Shown piece by piece: positions 33,294 to 42,554 of a stretch of DNA of 64,000 bases. The notes under the pieces were generated by a model. That model was not told the origin of the DNA and made no database searches. It saw only the letters and a list, made by a program, of their open reading frames with translations. Source of the stretch: Pseudomonas triticifolii (lineage in GTDB: Bacteria > Pseudomonadota > Gammaproteobacteria > Pseudomonadales > Pseudomonadaceae). Position 1 is the first letter of the stretch, and every line of letters begins with the position of its first letter. The stretch covers positions 20,154-84,153 of the forward strand of contig NZ_JACONV010000020.1 of NCBI RefSeq assembly GCF_014358015.1. Reading direction: 5' to 3'. Position numbers and translations under genes: made by a program.

Positions 33294-33650
33294 TTACTTG
33301 CGGATCGGCTTACGCGGACCTTTGCGAGTACGCGCGTTGGTCTTGGTACGCTGACCGCGTACTGGCAGACCACGACGATGACGCAGACCGCGGTAGCAGC
33401 CCAGGTCCATCAAGCGCTTGATTTTCATGTTGATTTCGCGACGCAGGTCACCTTCAGTGGTGAACTTCGCCACTTCGCCACGCAGCTGTTCAATCTGCTC
33501 GTCGCTCAGATCTTTGATCTTCGCCGCCGGGTTAACCCCGGTGGTTGCACAAATTTTCTGTGCAGTGGTGCGACCAACACCATAGATGTAGGTCAGCGAG
33601 ATAACAGTATGCTTGTTATCTGGAATGTTAACGCCTGCAATACGGGCCAT
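33294..33650 (-). CDS. rpsM: 30S ribosomal protein S13
   Basis: The 118-residue protein has MARIAGVNIPDNKHTVISLTYIYGVGRTTA and the basic end RGQRTKTNARTRKGPRKPIRK that reaches the decoding centre. It contacts tRNA and the 50S subunit. It is the first gene of the alpha operon; the region before it, 33651-33780, should contain the S4-responsive leader. Confidence 0.97.
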   Translation of the reverse strand: MARIAGVNIPDNKHTVISLTYIYGVGRTTAQKICATTGVNPAAKIKDLSDEQIEQLRGEVAKFTTEGDLRREINMKIKRLMDLGCYRGLRHRRGLPVRGQRTKTNARTRKGPRKPIRK

Positions 33651-33780
33651 TCAGTGGGACTCCAATTGACAGCTACCTACGCCCCGGAAGCCAAGAAATA
33701 GGGCGCGAGATAATATCGCTGTAGTAACAAATAATCAACCCAGCAGCGCACTAGCTGCTGGGCTTAAGCACAAATCACAA
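33651..33780 (-). promoter_or_regulatory. spc-alpha operon junction with hairpin
   Basis: This 130-base gap has a 9-bp perfect stem (33739-33747 with 33754-33762, loop GCACTA) that on the minus strand is followed by a weak U-rich stretch, TTGATTATTTG. It could be a partial terminator of the spc operon. The remaining 85 bases would form the 5' leader of rpsM, where S4 autocontrol acts in E. coli. I could not confirm a pseudoknot by eye. Confidence 0.5.
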
Positions 33781-33897
33781 TCAGCCTTGGCGCTGCTTAT
33801 GACGTGGTTCCGCGCTGCAAATTACTCGAACAACACCTTCGCGGCGAATAATCTTGCAGTTACGGCACAGCTTTTTCACCGATGCACGAACTTTCAT
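33781..33897 (-). CDS. rpmJ: 50S ribosomal protein L36, zinc-binding form
   Basis: This 38-residue protein starts [20 protein letters not shown] and has the zinc ligands Cys11, Cys14, Cys27 and His33. It is therefore the C+ (zinc-holding) version, a possible zinc reserve of the ribosome. It is the last gene of the spc operon, 28 bases after secY, and is small enough to be missed by automatic gene finding. Confidence 0.95.
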
Positions 33898-33925
33898 CAC
33901 CAACTCCTCGAACCTTAGGGGTGCT

Positions 33926-35260
33926 TCAGCGCAGCATACCGCCGCTGCCACCGTAGCCCTTCAGGTTGGCTTTCTTCATCAGGGATTCATACTGGTGCGA
34001 AACGAGGTGAGATTGCACTTGGGACATGAAGTCCATCACAACCACGACCACGATCAGCAACGAGGTCCCGCCAAGGTAGAACGGTACGTTTGCCGCGACC
34101 ACCAGAAACTGGGGAAGCAGACACACGGCCGTCATATAAAGAGCACCGAACATGGTCAAACGAGTCAGAACGCCATCAATGTAGCGCGCCGACTGCTCGC
34201 CTGGACGGATACCCGGAATAAAGGCACCGGACTTCTTCAGGTTTTCCGCTACGTCTTTCGGATTGAACATCAACGCCGTATAGAAGAAGCAGAAGAAAAT
34301 AATCCCTGCACTAAACAGCAGAATATTCAACGGCTGACCAGGAGCGATCGACTGCGAGATGTCCTGCAACCAGCCCAGACCTTCAGACTGACCAAACCAG
34401 GAACCCAGCGAAGCCGGGAACAGCAAAATGCTGCTCGCAAAAATGGCCGGAATCACACCAGCCATGTTCACTTTCAGCGGCAAGTGGCTGGTCTGCGCAG
34501 CAAAGACCTTACGGCCCTGCTGACGCTTGGCGTAGTGAACAGCAATACGACGCTGACCACGCTCAATGAACACCACAAAACCGATAATCGCTACTGCCAG
34601 CAAACCGATCGCAACCAGAGCGAAGATATTGATATCACCCTGACGTGCAGACTCGAAAGACTGCCCGATTGCTCTCGGAAGACCGGCGACGATACCTGCG
34701 AAAATCAACATCGAGATACCGTTACCGACACCGCGCTCGGTGATCTGCTCGCCCAGCCACATCATGAACATCGCACCTGCCACGAAGGTGGTTACGGCCA
34801 CAAAGTGGAAACCAAGGTCCCCAGAAAACGCTACGCCCTGACTCGCCAGGCCGACGGACATGCCGACAGCTTGAACAAGAGCCAGGACAACGGTGCCATA
34901 GCGGGTGTACTGGCTAATCTTGCGACGGCCAGCTTCACCTTCCTTCTTCAACTGCTCCAGCTGCGGGCTCACGGCTGTCATCAGCTGCATGATGATCGAT
35001 GCCGAAATGTACGGCATGATCCCCAGTGCAAAGATACTCATCCGTTCCAGCGCGCCGCCGGAAAACATGTTGAACAAGCTAAGAATGGTCCCCTCATTCT
35101 GTCGAAACAGTTCTGCGAGTCGGTCCGGGTTGATACCTGGAACCGGGATGTGTGCGCCTATTCGGTAGACGATAATCGCCAGGAACAGAAAACGCAGACG
35201 AGCCCAGAGTTCAGACATACCGCCTTTGCCGAGCGCTGAGAGAGCACCTTGCTTAGCCAT
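33926..35260 (-). CDS. secY: Protein translocase subunit SecY
   Basis: The 444-residue inner-membrane protein has ten hydrophobic helices, the [11 protein letters not shown] opening, plug/lateral-gate sequences and [16 protein letters not shown] late in the chain. It forms the protein-conducting channel with SecE (encoded here at 60643-61011) and SecG. The start is one base from the rplO stop, so translation is coupled. Confidence 0.97.
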
Positions 35261-35695
35261 TTATTCCTCGAACTTGCCGCCAGCTGCTTCGATAGCCGCA
35301 CGCGCACCTTTGGTGGCGGCGATACCCTTGATGGTGACAGCGCGAGTAACTTCGCCCGACAGCATGATTTTCACACGCTGAACGTTCTGGTTAATCACGT
35401 TGGCATCCTTCAGGGTCTGCACAGTTACGATATCGCCTGCCACTTTAGCCAGCTCGGACAAACGCACTTCTGCGCGGTCCATGGCTTTCAGGGAAACGAA
35501 ACCGAATTTTGGCAGACGACGATGCAGCGGCTGTTGGCCGCCCTCAAAGCCCGGAGCAATGGTGCCACCGGAGCGGGAGGTCTGACCTTTGTGGCCACGG
35601 CCACCGGTCTTACCCAAACCGCTACCGATACCACGGCCCGGACGATGCTTTTCGCGACGGGAACCCGGCGCTGGACTCAGATCATTGAGTTTCAT
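35261..35695 (-). CDS. rplO: 50S ribosomal protein L15
   Basis: The 144-residue protein starts MKLNDLSPAPGSRREKHRPG and has the Gly-rich GRGIGSGLGKTGGRGHKGQTSRSGG extension that penetrates 23S rRNA. It sits between rpmD and secY. Confidence 0.97.
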   Translation of the reverse strand: MKLNDLSPAPGSRREKHRPGRGIGSGLGKTGGRGHKGQTSRSGGTIAPGFEGGQQPLHRRLPKFGFVSLKAMDRAEVRLSELAKVAGDIVTVQTLKDANVINQNVQRVKIMLSGEVTRAVTIKGIAATKGARAAIEAAGGKFEE

Positions 35696-35698
35696 CGA

Positions 35699-35875
35699 TT
35701 AACCCTCGACTCGCAGCATGTAGTAAGCCTTGTTGATCATCCCGCGATTTTCGGGAGTATCCAGGACTTCTACAGTGTGACCGATGCGACGCAGACCCAG
35801 ACCCTTAACGCACAATTTGTGGTTAGGGATGCGGCCGGTCATGCTTTTGATCAGCGTTACTTTTACGGTAGCCAT
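35699..35875 (-). CDS. rpmD: 50S ribosomal protein L30
   Basis: The 58-residue protein reads MATVKVTLIKSMTGRIPNHK, then CVKGLGLRRIGHTVEVLDTP and ends YYMLRVEG, the full L30 fold. Its stop lies three bases before the rplO ATG and its start two bases after the rpsE stop. It is below the size that many gene callers report. Confidence 0.95.
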   Translation of the reverse strand: MATVKVTLIKSMTGRIPNHKLCVKGLGLRRIGHTVEVLDTPENRGMINKAYYMLRVEG

Positions 35876-35877
35876 GA

Positions 35878-36378
35878 TCAGATGATCTCCTCAACACGCT
35901 TGCCACGCTTGGCGGCAATGGATTCAGGAGACTGCATGCCCTTCAGACCCTTGAAAGTGGCGTGAACCACGTTGACAGGGTTAGTCGAGCCGTAGCACTT
36001 GGCCAATACGTTCTGAACACCAGCAACTTCCAGCACTGCGCGCATAGCGCCGCCAGCGATGATACCGGTACCTTCAGAAGCAGGCTGCATGTACACCTTC
36101 GAAGCGCCATGGGCAGACTTCATTGCGTACTGCAGAGTAGTGCCGTTCAGATCCACCTGGATCATGTTGCGGCGAGCAGCTTCCATCGCTTTCTGGATTG
36201 CAGCAGGCACTTCACGTGACTTGCCACGGCCGAAGCCAACACGCCCTTTACCATCACCCACTACGGTCAACGCAGTGAAAGTGAAGATACGGCCGCCTTT
36301 TACGGTTTTGGCCACGCGGTTAACTTGAACCAGCTTCTCGATGTAGCCTTCGTCGCGTTTTTGGTCGTTATTTGCCAT
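35878..36378 (-). CDS. rpsE: 30S ribosomal protein S5
   Basis: The 166-residue protein has the double-stranded-RNA-binding-like N-terminal domain, with the loop VVGDGKGRVGFGRGKSREVPAAIQKAM where spectinomycin-resistance changes occur in other bacteria. The C-terminal domain is ribosomal-S5-fold (GAMRAVLEVAGVQNVLAKCYGS). It is part of the translational fidelity centre. Confidence 0.97.
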   Translation of the reverse strand: MANNDQKRDEGYIEKLVQVNRVAKTVKGGRIFTFTALTVVGDGKGRVGFGRGKSREVPAAIQKAMEAARRNMIQVDLNGTTLQYAMKSAHGASKVYMQPASEGTGIIAGGAMRAVLEVAGVQNVLAKCYGSTNPVNVVHATFKGLKGMQSPESIAAKRGKRVEEII

Positions 36379-36381
36379 AAC

Positions 36382-36732
36382 TTAGAACTCCAGCCCGCCT
36401 TCACGAGCAGCATCAGCCAGCGCTTTGACACGGCCGTGGTACTTGAAGCCAGAACGGTCGAAAGCCACTTGCGATACGCCCGCGGCTTTTGCACGCTCGG
36501 CGACCAGCTTGCCAACCTTAGTGGCCGCGTCGATGTTGCCAGTGGCGCCATCACGCAGTTCTTTGTCCAAAGTCGAGGCGCTTGCCAGGACTTTGCTGCC
36601 GTCGGCCGAAATGACCTGGGCATAAATGTGCTGCGAAGAGCGGTGCACGCAGAGACGCACGACTTCTAGCTCGTGCATTTTCAGGCGTGCTTTGCGAGCG
36701 CGACGCAGTCGGGTAACTTTTTTGACGGTCAT
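36382..36732 (-). CDS. rplR: 50S ribosomal protein L18
   Basis: The 116-residue 5S rRNA-binding protein has KVTRLRRARKARLKMHELEV at the basic N-terminus and the core RLCVHRSSQHIYAQVISADGSKVLASAST. It lies three bases from rpsE. Confidence 0.97.
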   Translation of the reverse strand: MTVKKVTRLRRARKARLKMHELEVVRLCVHRSSQHIYAQVISADGSKVLASASTLDKELRDGATGNIDAATKVGKLVAERAKAAGVSQVAFDRSGFKYHGRVKALADAAREGGLEF

Positions 36733-36742
36733 TTGCTATGCC

Positions 36743-37276
36743 CTACTTCTTCTTGGCTTCTTTACGGCGGACGACTTCGTCCGCGTAACGCACACCTTTG
36801 CCTTTGTAAGGCTCAGGACGGCGGAAGTCGCGGATCTCAGCGGCCACTTGACCAACCAACTGCTTATCGATACCGCGAATCAGGATATCGGTCTGGCTGG
36901 GGGTCTCAGCGGTGATGCCATTCGGCAATTCGTAATCCACCGGGTGCGAGAAGCCAAGTGCCAGGTTCAGGACCGTGCCTTTTGCTTGCGCCTTGTAACC
37001 AACACCGACCAGCTGGAGCTTACGCTCGAAGCCTTGGCTTACGCCCTGGACCATGTTGTTAACCAGTGCACGAGTTGTGCCTGCCATTGCGCGGGTTTGT
37101 TGATCGCCATTGCGAGCAGCGAAACGCAGCTCACCAGCTTCTTCAACAATCTCAACGGACGAATGGATGTTCAGTTCCAGAGTGCCCTTGGCACCCTTCA
37201 CCGAAAGCTGCTGGCCGACGAGTTTGACTTCGACGCCGGATGGCAACTTAACGGGGTTCTTAGCTACGCGTGACAT
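36743..37276 (-). CDS. rplF: 50S ribosomal protein L6
   Basis: The 177-residue protein has two related domains, starting MSRVAKNPVKLPSGVEVKL, and the late motif IRDFRRPEPYKGKGVRYADE near the 23S sarcin-ricin loop contact. It lies ten bases from rplR and twelve from rpsH. Confidence 0.97.
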   Translation of the reverse strand: MSRVAKNPVKLPSGVEVKLVGQQLSVKGAKGTLELNIHSSVEIVEEAGELRFAARNGDQQTRAMAGTTRALVNNMVQGVSQGFERKLQLVGVGYKAQAKGTVLNLALGFSHPVDYELPNGITAETPSQTDILIRGIDKQLVGQVAAEIRDFRRPEPYKGKGVRYADEVVRRKEAKKK

Positions 37277-37288
37277 GCTTATCCCCCC

Positions 37289-37681
37289 TTAGAACACAGT
37301 GCAAAGCACTTCGCCACCGACACCGGCAGCGCGCGCAGCACGATCCGTCATCACACCTTTGTTGGTGGAGACGATAGACACACCGAGACCGCCACGAACT
37401 TTTGGCAGATCGTCGGAGGACTTGTACTGACGCAAGCCTGGACGGCTGACGCGCTTAACTTCTTCAATGACCGGACGGCCTTCGAAGTACTTAAGCTCGA
37501 TGGACAGCGATGGTTTAACTTCGCTGCTGATCTGATAACCCGCAATGTAACCTTCGTCCTTCAGGACTTTGGCTACAGCAACCTTCAACGTGGAAGATGG
37601 CATGCTTACGACGGGCTTTTCAGCCATCTGGGCATTACGGATACGAGTTAGCATGTCCGCTAACGGGTCCTGCATACTCAT
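37289..37681 (-). CDS. rpsH: 30S ribosomal protein S8
   Basis: The 130-residue protein starts MSMQDPLADMLTRIRNAQMA and ends with GGVGGEVLCTVF-like sequence (VGGEVLCTVF). S8 binds helix 21 of 16S rRNA and in E. coli represses the spc operon. Here it is preceded by an unusually large 213-base gap that holds a strong hairpin. Confidence 0.97.
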   Translation of the reverse strand: MSMQDPLADMLTRIRNAQMAEKPVVSMPSSTLKVAVAKVLKDEGYIAGYQISSEVKPSLSIELKYFEGRPVIEEVKRVSRPGLRQYKSSDDLPKVRGGLGVSIVSTNKGVMTDRAARAAGVGGEVLCTVF

Positions 37682-37801
37682 GGGCTAGACGCTCCTAAAA
37701 CAAAATAATTAGCCTTACGGCTACAGCTTATCGCCGAGATTTTCCGGGCAAGTAAAAACACGGGCTCAGGCGAGCCGGCAATTCTAGTCCTACCCCAGAA
37801 A

Positions 37802-37831
37802 TGAATCAAGCCCCAAAAGGGGCTTGATTCA
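37802..37831 (-). terminator. Strong hairpin between rpsN and rpsH
   Basis: A 13-bp perfect stem (37802-37814 with 37819-37831) with a four-base loop lies in the middle of the spc operon. On the minus strand it is followed by ATTTCT, a weak U-run, so it may act as a partial terminator, a processing site or a 5'-end stabiliser of the rpsH mRNA. Confidence 0.7.
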
Positions 37832-37894
37832 CTTTCAGGCTTCATTCCAACCGACAACCTGCGCCGTCGATCGGAAAGAAGCGAGCGTTGCGCC

Positions 37895-38200
37895 TTACCA
37901 GCTGGCTTTAACCAGACCTGGTACGTCGCCACGCATGGCAGCTTCACGCAGCTTGTTACGGCCGAGGCCGAACTTGCGGTAAACGCCGTGTGGACGACCA
38001 GTGATGCGGCAACGGTTACGCATGCGCGCAGCGCTTGCGTCACGTGGTTGCTTCTGCAGAGCTACGGTAGCTTCCCAGCGCGCTTCTGGACTTGCGTTCA
38101 GATCAACGATGATAGCTTTCAGCTCAGCACGCTTCTTGGCGTACTTGGCAACGGTGAGCTGACGCTTCAGCTCACGGTTTTTCATGCTCTTCTTGGCCAT
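37895..38200 (-). CDS. rpsN: 30S ribosomal protein S14, zinc-free form
   Basis: The 101-residue protein starts [20 protein letters not shown]. It is the long C- type without the CxxC zinc motif (only [25 protein letters not shown] in the rRNA-binding part), so it does not need zinc. A longer frame upstream includes 22 non-family residues and overlaps rplE, so the shorter start is right. It starts 14 bases after rplE. Confidence 0.96.
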
Positions 38201-38213
38201 TTTCCTACTCCAA

Positions 38214-38753
38214 TCAGTTGCGGAACGGGAATTTGAAAGCACGCAGCAATGCGCGACCTTCATCATCGTTCTTGGCAGTGGTGGTCAGGGTGATGTCCAG
38301 ACCGCGGAGAGCATCGATCTTGTCGTAATCGATTTCCGGGAAAATGATCTGCTCTTTCACGCCCATGCTGTAGTTACCACGACCATCGAAGGACTTGGCA
38401 TTCAGGCCGCGGAAGTCGCGAACCCGAGGCAGGGAGATCGACAGCAGACGATCCAGGAATTCGTACATACGATCGCGGCGCAGAGTCACTTTGACGCCGA
38501 TCGGCCATCCTTCACGGACTTTAAAGCCAGCGATGGATTTCCGAGCGTAAGTCACAACGACTTTTTGACCGGTGATCTTTTCCAGGTCAGCAACAGCGTG
38601 CTCGATGACTTTTTTGTCGCCGATCGCTTCGCCCAGACCCATGTTCAGGGTGATTTTGGTAACGCGCGGAACTTCCATCACGTTCGCGAGCTTAAGTTCT
38701 TCCTTAAGCTTCGGAGCGATTTCCTTCCGGTAAATCTCTTTTAGTCGTGCCAT
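38214..38753 (-). CDS. rplE: 50S ribosomal protein L5
   Basis: The 179-residue protein has [20 protein letters not shown], the [33 protein letters not shown] segment and [21 protein letters not shown] near the P-site tRNA contact. It binds 5S rRNA with L18. Confidence 0.97.
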
Positions 38754-38773
38754 GGTCTTCTACCTAGCAGTGT

Positions 38774-39088
38774 TCAAGCATCAACCGCTTTTTGGGTCGA
38801 CTTGAAGACACGAATTTTCTTGCCGTCTTCAACTTTGAAACCAACGCGGTCAGCCTTGTTGGTTGCGCCGTTGAAAATGGCGACGTTGGAAGCGTGCAGT
38901 GGCGCTTCTTTCTCGACGATACCGCCCTGTACGCCCGACATCGGGTTAGGCTTGGTATGACGCTTCACCAGGTTGATCCCACCAACGACCAGACGGTCGT
39001 CAGCGAGAACCTTGAGCACCTTACCGCGCTTACCTTTGTCTTTGCCGGCGATCACGATGATCTCGTCGTCACGACGAATCTTTTGCAT
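38774..39088 (-). CDS. rplX: 50S ribosomal protein L24
   Basis: The 104-residue protein has the KOW motif early (DEIIVIAGKDKGKRGKVLKV) and VKRHTKPNPMSGVQGGIVEKEAPLH. It starts 50S assembly by binding the 5' end of 23S rRNA. It lies 20 bases before rplE. Confidence 0.97.
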   Translation of the reverse strand: MQKIRRDDEIIVIAGKDKGKRGKVLKVLADDRLVVGGINLVKRHTKPNPMSGVQGGIVEKEAPLHASNVAIFNGATNKADRVGFKVEDGKKIRVFKSTQKAVDA

Positions 39089-39099
39089 GTCGGATCTCC

Positions 39100-39468
39100 T
39101 TACAGAACTTCTGGGGCGAGCGAGACGATCTTCATGAACTTCTCAGTACGAAGTTCACGGGTCACTGGCCCAAAGATACGGGTACCGATCGGCTCCTGCT
39201 TGTTGTTCAACAGAACAGCAGCATTGCCATCGAAGCGGATGATGGAGCCGTCTGCACGACGAACGCCATGGCGAGTGCGGACTACAACAGCAGTCATCAC
39301 TTGGCCTTTTTTCACCTTGCCGCGCGGAATTGCTTCCTTCACGGTTACTTTGATGATGTCACCGATACCAGCGTAACGACGATGGGAGCCACCCAGCACC
39401 TTGATGCACATAACGCGGCGAGCGCCGCTGTTATCGGCCACATCGAGCATGGATTGAGTCTGAATCAT
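39100..39468 (-). CDS. rplN: 50S ribosomal protein L14
   Basis: The 122-residue protein starts MIQTQSMLDVADNSGARRVM and has GDIIKVTVKEAIPRGKVKKGQV, the full L14 barrel. It sits at the subunit interface. It heads the spc operon in the E. coli scheme; here rpsQ lies 23 bases upstream without a clear terminator, so S10 and spc genes may be one transcript. Confidence 0.97.
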   Translation of the reverse strand: MIQTQSMLDVADNSGARRVMCIKVLGGSHRRYAGIGDIIKVTVKEAIPRGKVKKGQVMTAVVVRTRHGVRRADGSIIRFDGNAAVLLNNKQEPIGTRIFGPVTRELRTEKFMKIVSLAPEVL

Positions 39469-39491
39469 ATAATTTCTCCGACCCTTAGCCC

Positions 39492-39758
39492 TTAGACTTC
39501 CACAGCGCGTTCGAGGATATCAACCAATGCCCAAGACTTGGTCTTGGCTACCGGACGAGTTTCACGAATCGTGACCTTGTCGCCGATATGGCACTGGTTG
39601 GTTTCGTCGTGCGCGTGCAGCTTAGTCGAACGCTTAACGTATTTACCGTAGATTGGGTGCTTTACGCGACGCTCAATCAGAACGGTGATGGTCTTGTCCA
39701 TCTTGTCGCTGACGACACGGCCAGTCAGCGTACGGACGGTTTTTTCGGCTTCAGCCAT
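39492..39758 (-). CDS. rpsQ: 30S ribosomal protein S17
   Basis: The 88-residue OB-fold protein contains RTLTGRVVSDKMDKTITVLI, then VKHPIYGKYVKRSTKLHAHDE and ends in the S17-typical basic tail. It lies two bases from rpmC. Confidence 0.97.
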   Translation of the reverse strand: MAEAEKTVRTLTGRVVSDKMDKTITVLIERRVKHPIYGKYVKRSTKLHAHDETNQCHIGDKVTIRETRPVAKTKSWALVDILERAVEV

Positions 39759-39760
39759 GA

Positions 39761-39952
39761 TTACTTACCTGCCTGCTGGTTGAGCACAGTCTTCACGCGA
39801 GCGATGTCACGCTTAACTTGCGAGAGCAGGTGAGACTGCCCCAACTGGCCAGTTGCTTTCTGCATACGCAGATTGAACTGGTCGCGCAGCAGGCCGAGCA
39901 GTTGCTCGTTCAGCTGCTGTGCTGATTTTTCACGAAGTTCATTCGCTTTCAT
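39761..39952 (-). CDS. rpmC: 50S ribosomal protein L29
   Basis: The 63-residue two-helix protein starts [20 protein letters not shown] and contains the L29 signature around [21 protein letters not shown]. Its ATG overlaps the rplP TGA as ATGA, so translation is coupled; a GTG one codon earlier is the alternative. It lies near the peptide exit tunnel. Confidence 0.96.
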
Positions 39953-40365
39953 CACATCACCGTCCGCTTAACAAAGGAGGTGGCGAGTGGCAGCTTTGCA
40001 GCAGCCAGGGCGAAAGCCTCACGCGCCAGCTCTTCAGTAACACCCTCGATTTCATACAGGACTTTGCCTGGCTGAATCTGGGCAACCCAGTACTCGACGT
40101 TACCCTTACCTTTACCCATCCGAACTTCGAGTGGCTTTTTGGTGACAGGCTTGTCCGGGAATACACGGATCCAGATCTTGCCGCCACGTTTTACGTGACG
40201 GGTCAGAGCACGACGCGCTGACTCGATCTGACGAGCGGTGAGACGACCACGAGCAACAGACTTCAGCGCGAACTCGCCGAAGCTGACTTTGCTACCGCGC
40301 AGTGCCAGACCACGGTTGTGGCCGGTCATCTGCTTGCGGAACTTCGTACGCTTTGGTTGCAACAT
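39952..40365 (-). CDS. rplP: 50S ribosomal protein L16
   Basis: The 137-residue protein starts [20 protein letters not shown] and has [27 protein letters not shown], the L16 loop at the peptidyl-transferase and A-tRNA site. It ends inside the rpmC start. Confidence 0.97.
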
Positions 40366-40377
40366 TTGGCGTACCCC

Positions 40378-41064
40378 TTACTTAGCAGCTTTTTTACGAG
40401 GCGCTGGTGCTTGTGGTTTCAGTTCTTCTTGGCGACCACCAATTACTTCGCCTTTGAAGATCCAAACCTTTACACCGATCACACCATAAGTGGTGTGAGC
40501 TTCGTAGTTGGCATAGTCGATGTCGGCACGCAGGGTGTGCAATGGCACACGACCTTCGCGATACCATTCAGTACGTGCGATTTCAGCACCGCCGAGACGA
40601 CCGCTCACTTGGATTTTGATGCCTTTGGCACCAATGCGCATTGCGTTCTGTACAGCGCGCTTCATAGCGCGACGGAACATTACACGACGCTCCAGCTGCT
40701 GAGCTACGCTCTGCGCAACCAGCATACCGTCAAGCTCCGGCTTGCGGATCTCTTCGATATTGATGTGCACAGGCACACCCATTTGCTTGGTCAGGTCCTG
40801 ACGCAGTTTCTCAACATCTTCACCTTTCTTGCCGATCACGATGCCGGGACGAGCGGTGTGGATGGTGATACGTGCAGTCTGAGCCGGACGATGGATATCG
40901 ATACGGCTTACGGACGCGCTTTTTAGTTTGTCTTGGAGATACTCACGCACCTTCAGATCAGCGAACAAATAGTCCGCATAAGTCCGACCATCTGCGTACC
41001 AGACGGAGGTGTGCTCCTTGACGATTCCCAGGCGAATGCCAATGGGATGTACTTTCTGACCCAT
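40378..41064 (-). CDS. rpsC: 30S ribosomal protein S3
   Basis: The 228-residue protein starts [20 protein letters not shown], the fixed S3 opening. A KH domain (about 38-106, with [20 protein letters not shown]) and the C-terminal domain with [22 protein letters not shown] follow. It forms the mRNA entry tunnel and helicase centre. The in-frame extension upstream overlaps rplV and is not S3-like. Confidence 0.97.
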
Positions 41065-41077
41065 CTCTTCGACTCCG

Positions 41078-41410
41078 TTACTTGTCAGCAACCTTGACAG
41101 TGATATGGCAAGACCGCTTGACGATGCGATCAGCACGGCCTTTGGCACGTGGCATGATGCGCTTCAGCGAACGCCCTTCGTTGACGAAAACGGTGGAGAC
41201 CTTGAGGTCATCAACGTCTGCGCCTTCGTTATGCTCGGCGTTGGCTACAGCCGACTCCAGCACTTTCTTCAGGATCTCGGCGGCTTTCTTACTGCTGAAA
41301 GCCAACAGGTTGAGCGCTTCGCCCACCTTCTTCCCGCGGATCTGGTCGGCGACCAAGCGGGCTTTCTGGGCGGAGATTCGAGCGCCCGACAACTTAGCGG
41401 CTACTTCCAT
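41078..41410 (-). CDS. rplV: 50S ribosomal protein L22
   Basis: The 110-residue protein has [20 protein letters not shown] and the extended loop [23 protein letters not shown] stretch ([19 protein letters not shown]) that lines the exit tunnel, the site affected by macrolide resistance elsewhere. No deletion is seen in that loop. Confidence 0.97.
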
Positions 41411-41423
41411 CGTTCCTTACCCC

Positions 41424-41699
41424 TTAACGCTTGGCTTTCTTGTCTGCCACGTGCCCACGATATGTGCGGGTACCGGCAAACTCGCCTAGTTTATGGCCGA
41501 CCATGTCTTCGCTCACGAGAACTGGAACATGTTGACGACCGTTATGCACTGCAATGGTCAAACCGACCATTTGTGGCAGGATCATCGAACGACGCGACCA
41601 GGTCTTAACTGGTTTGCGATCGTTCTTTTCCGCCGCCACTTCGATCTTCTTCAGTAGGTGAAGATCAATAAAAGGACCTTTTTTCAGAGAACGTGGCAC
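41424..41699 (-). CDS. rpsS: 30S ribosomal protein S19
   Basis: The 91-residue protein starts MPRSLKKGPFIDLHLLKKIE and contains TWSRRSMILPQMVGLTIAVHNG, followed by HKLGEFAGTRTYRGHV. It is located in the head of the 30S subunit, 13 bases upstream of rplV. Confidence 0.97.
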   Translation of the reverse strand: MPRSLKKGPFIDLHLLKKIEVAAEKNDRKPVKTWSRRSMILPQMVGLTIAVHNGRQHVPVLVSEDMVGHKLGEFAGTRTYRGHVADKKAKR

Positions 41700-41715
41700 T
41701 GTCGTATCCCTCTAT

Positions 41716-42540
41716 TTACTTGCGACGACGGACGATCATTTTGTCGGTACGCTTATTACCACGAGTCTTCGCGCCCTTAGTCGGGAAGCCCCACGGCGAT
41801 ACCGGATGACGACCACCAGAGGTACGACCTTCACCACCACCATGTGGGTGGTCAACCGGGTTCATGGCAACACCACGAACGGTTGGGCGAACGCCACGCC
41901 AGCGTTTGGCACCTGCTTTACCCAGCGAACGCAGGCTGTGCTCGGAGTTCGAGACTTCGCCCAGCGTTGCACGGCATTCAGCCAGTACTTTACGCATTTC
42001 ACCGGAGCGAAGACGCAGGGTTACGTACACACCTTCACGTGCGATCAGCTGTGCCGAAGCACCAGCGGAACGTGCGATCTGTGCGCCTTTACCTGGCTTC
42101 AATTCGATGCCGTGTACGGTGCTACCAACTGGAATGTTGCGCAGTTGAAGAGCGTTGCCCGGCTTGATTGGCGCCAAGGCACCTGCAATCAGCTGGTCGC
42201 CAGCACTCACGCCTTTAGGGGCGATGATGTAGCGGCGCTCGCCGTCTGCGTAAAGCAGCAGAGCAATGTGAGCAGTACGGTTTGGATCGTATTCGATACG
42301 CTCGACAGTGGCAGCGATGCCATCTTTGTCGTTGCGACGGAAATCGACCAGACGATAATGCTGCTTATGACCACCACCCACGTGACGTGTAGTGATACGG
42401 CCATTGTTGTTACGACCACCAGACTTCGATTTTTTCTCGAGCAGCGGTGCGTGAGGAGCGCCTTTATGCAGCTCCTGGTTGACCACCTTGACCACAAAAC
42501 GGCGGCCAGGGGAAGTCGGTTTGCATTTAACGATTGCCAT
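41716..42540 (-). CDS. rplB: 50S ribosomal protein L2
   Basis: The 274-residue protein has RNNNGRITTRHVGGGHKQHY early and the catalytic-centre-adjacent motif MNPVDHPHGGGEGRTSGGRH late, with the conserved His close to the peptidyl-transferase centre. It is one of the largest S10-operon proteins and is needed for subunit association. Confidence 0.98.
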   Translation of the reverse strand: MAIVKCKPTSPGRRFVVKVVNQELHKGAPHAPLLEKKSKSGGRNNNGRITTRHVGGGHKQHYRLVDFRRNDKDGIAATVERIEYDPNRTAHIALLLYADGERRYIIAPKGVSAGDQLIAGALAPIKPGNALQLRNIPVGSTVHGIELKPGKGAQIARSAGASAQLIAREGVYVTLRLRSGEMRKVLAECRATLGEVSNSEHSLRSLGKAGAKRWRGVRPTVRGVAMNPVDHPHGGGEGRTSGGRHPVSPWGFPTKGAKTRGNKRTDKMIVRRRK

Positions 42541-42554
42541 GATGCACCCCTTCC

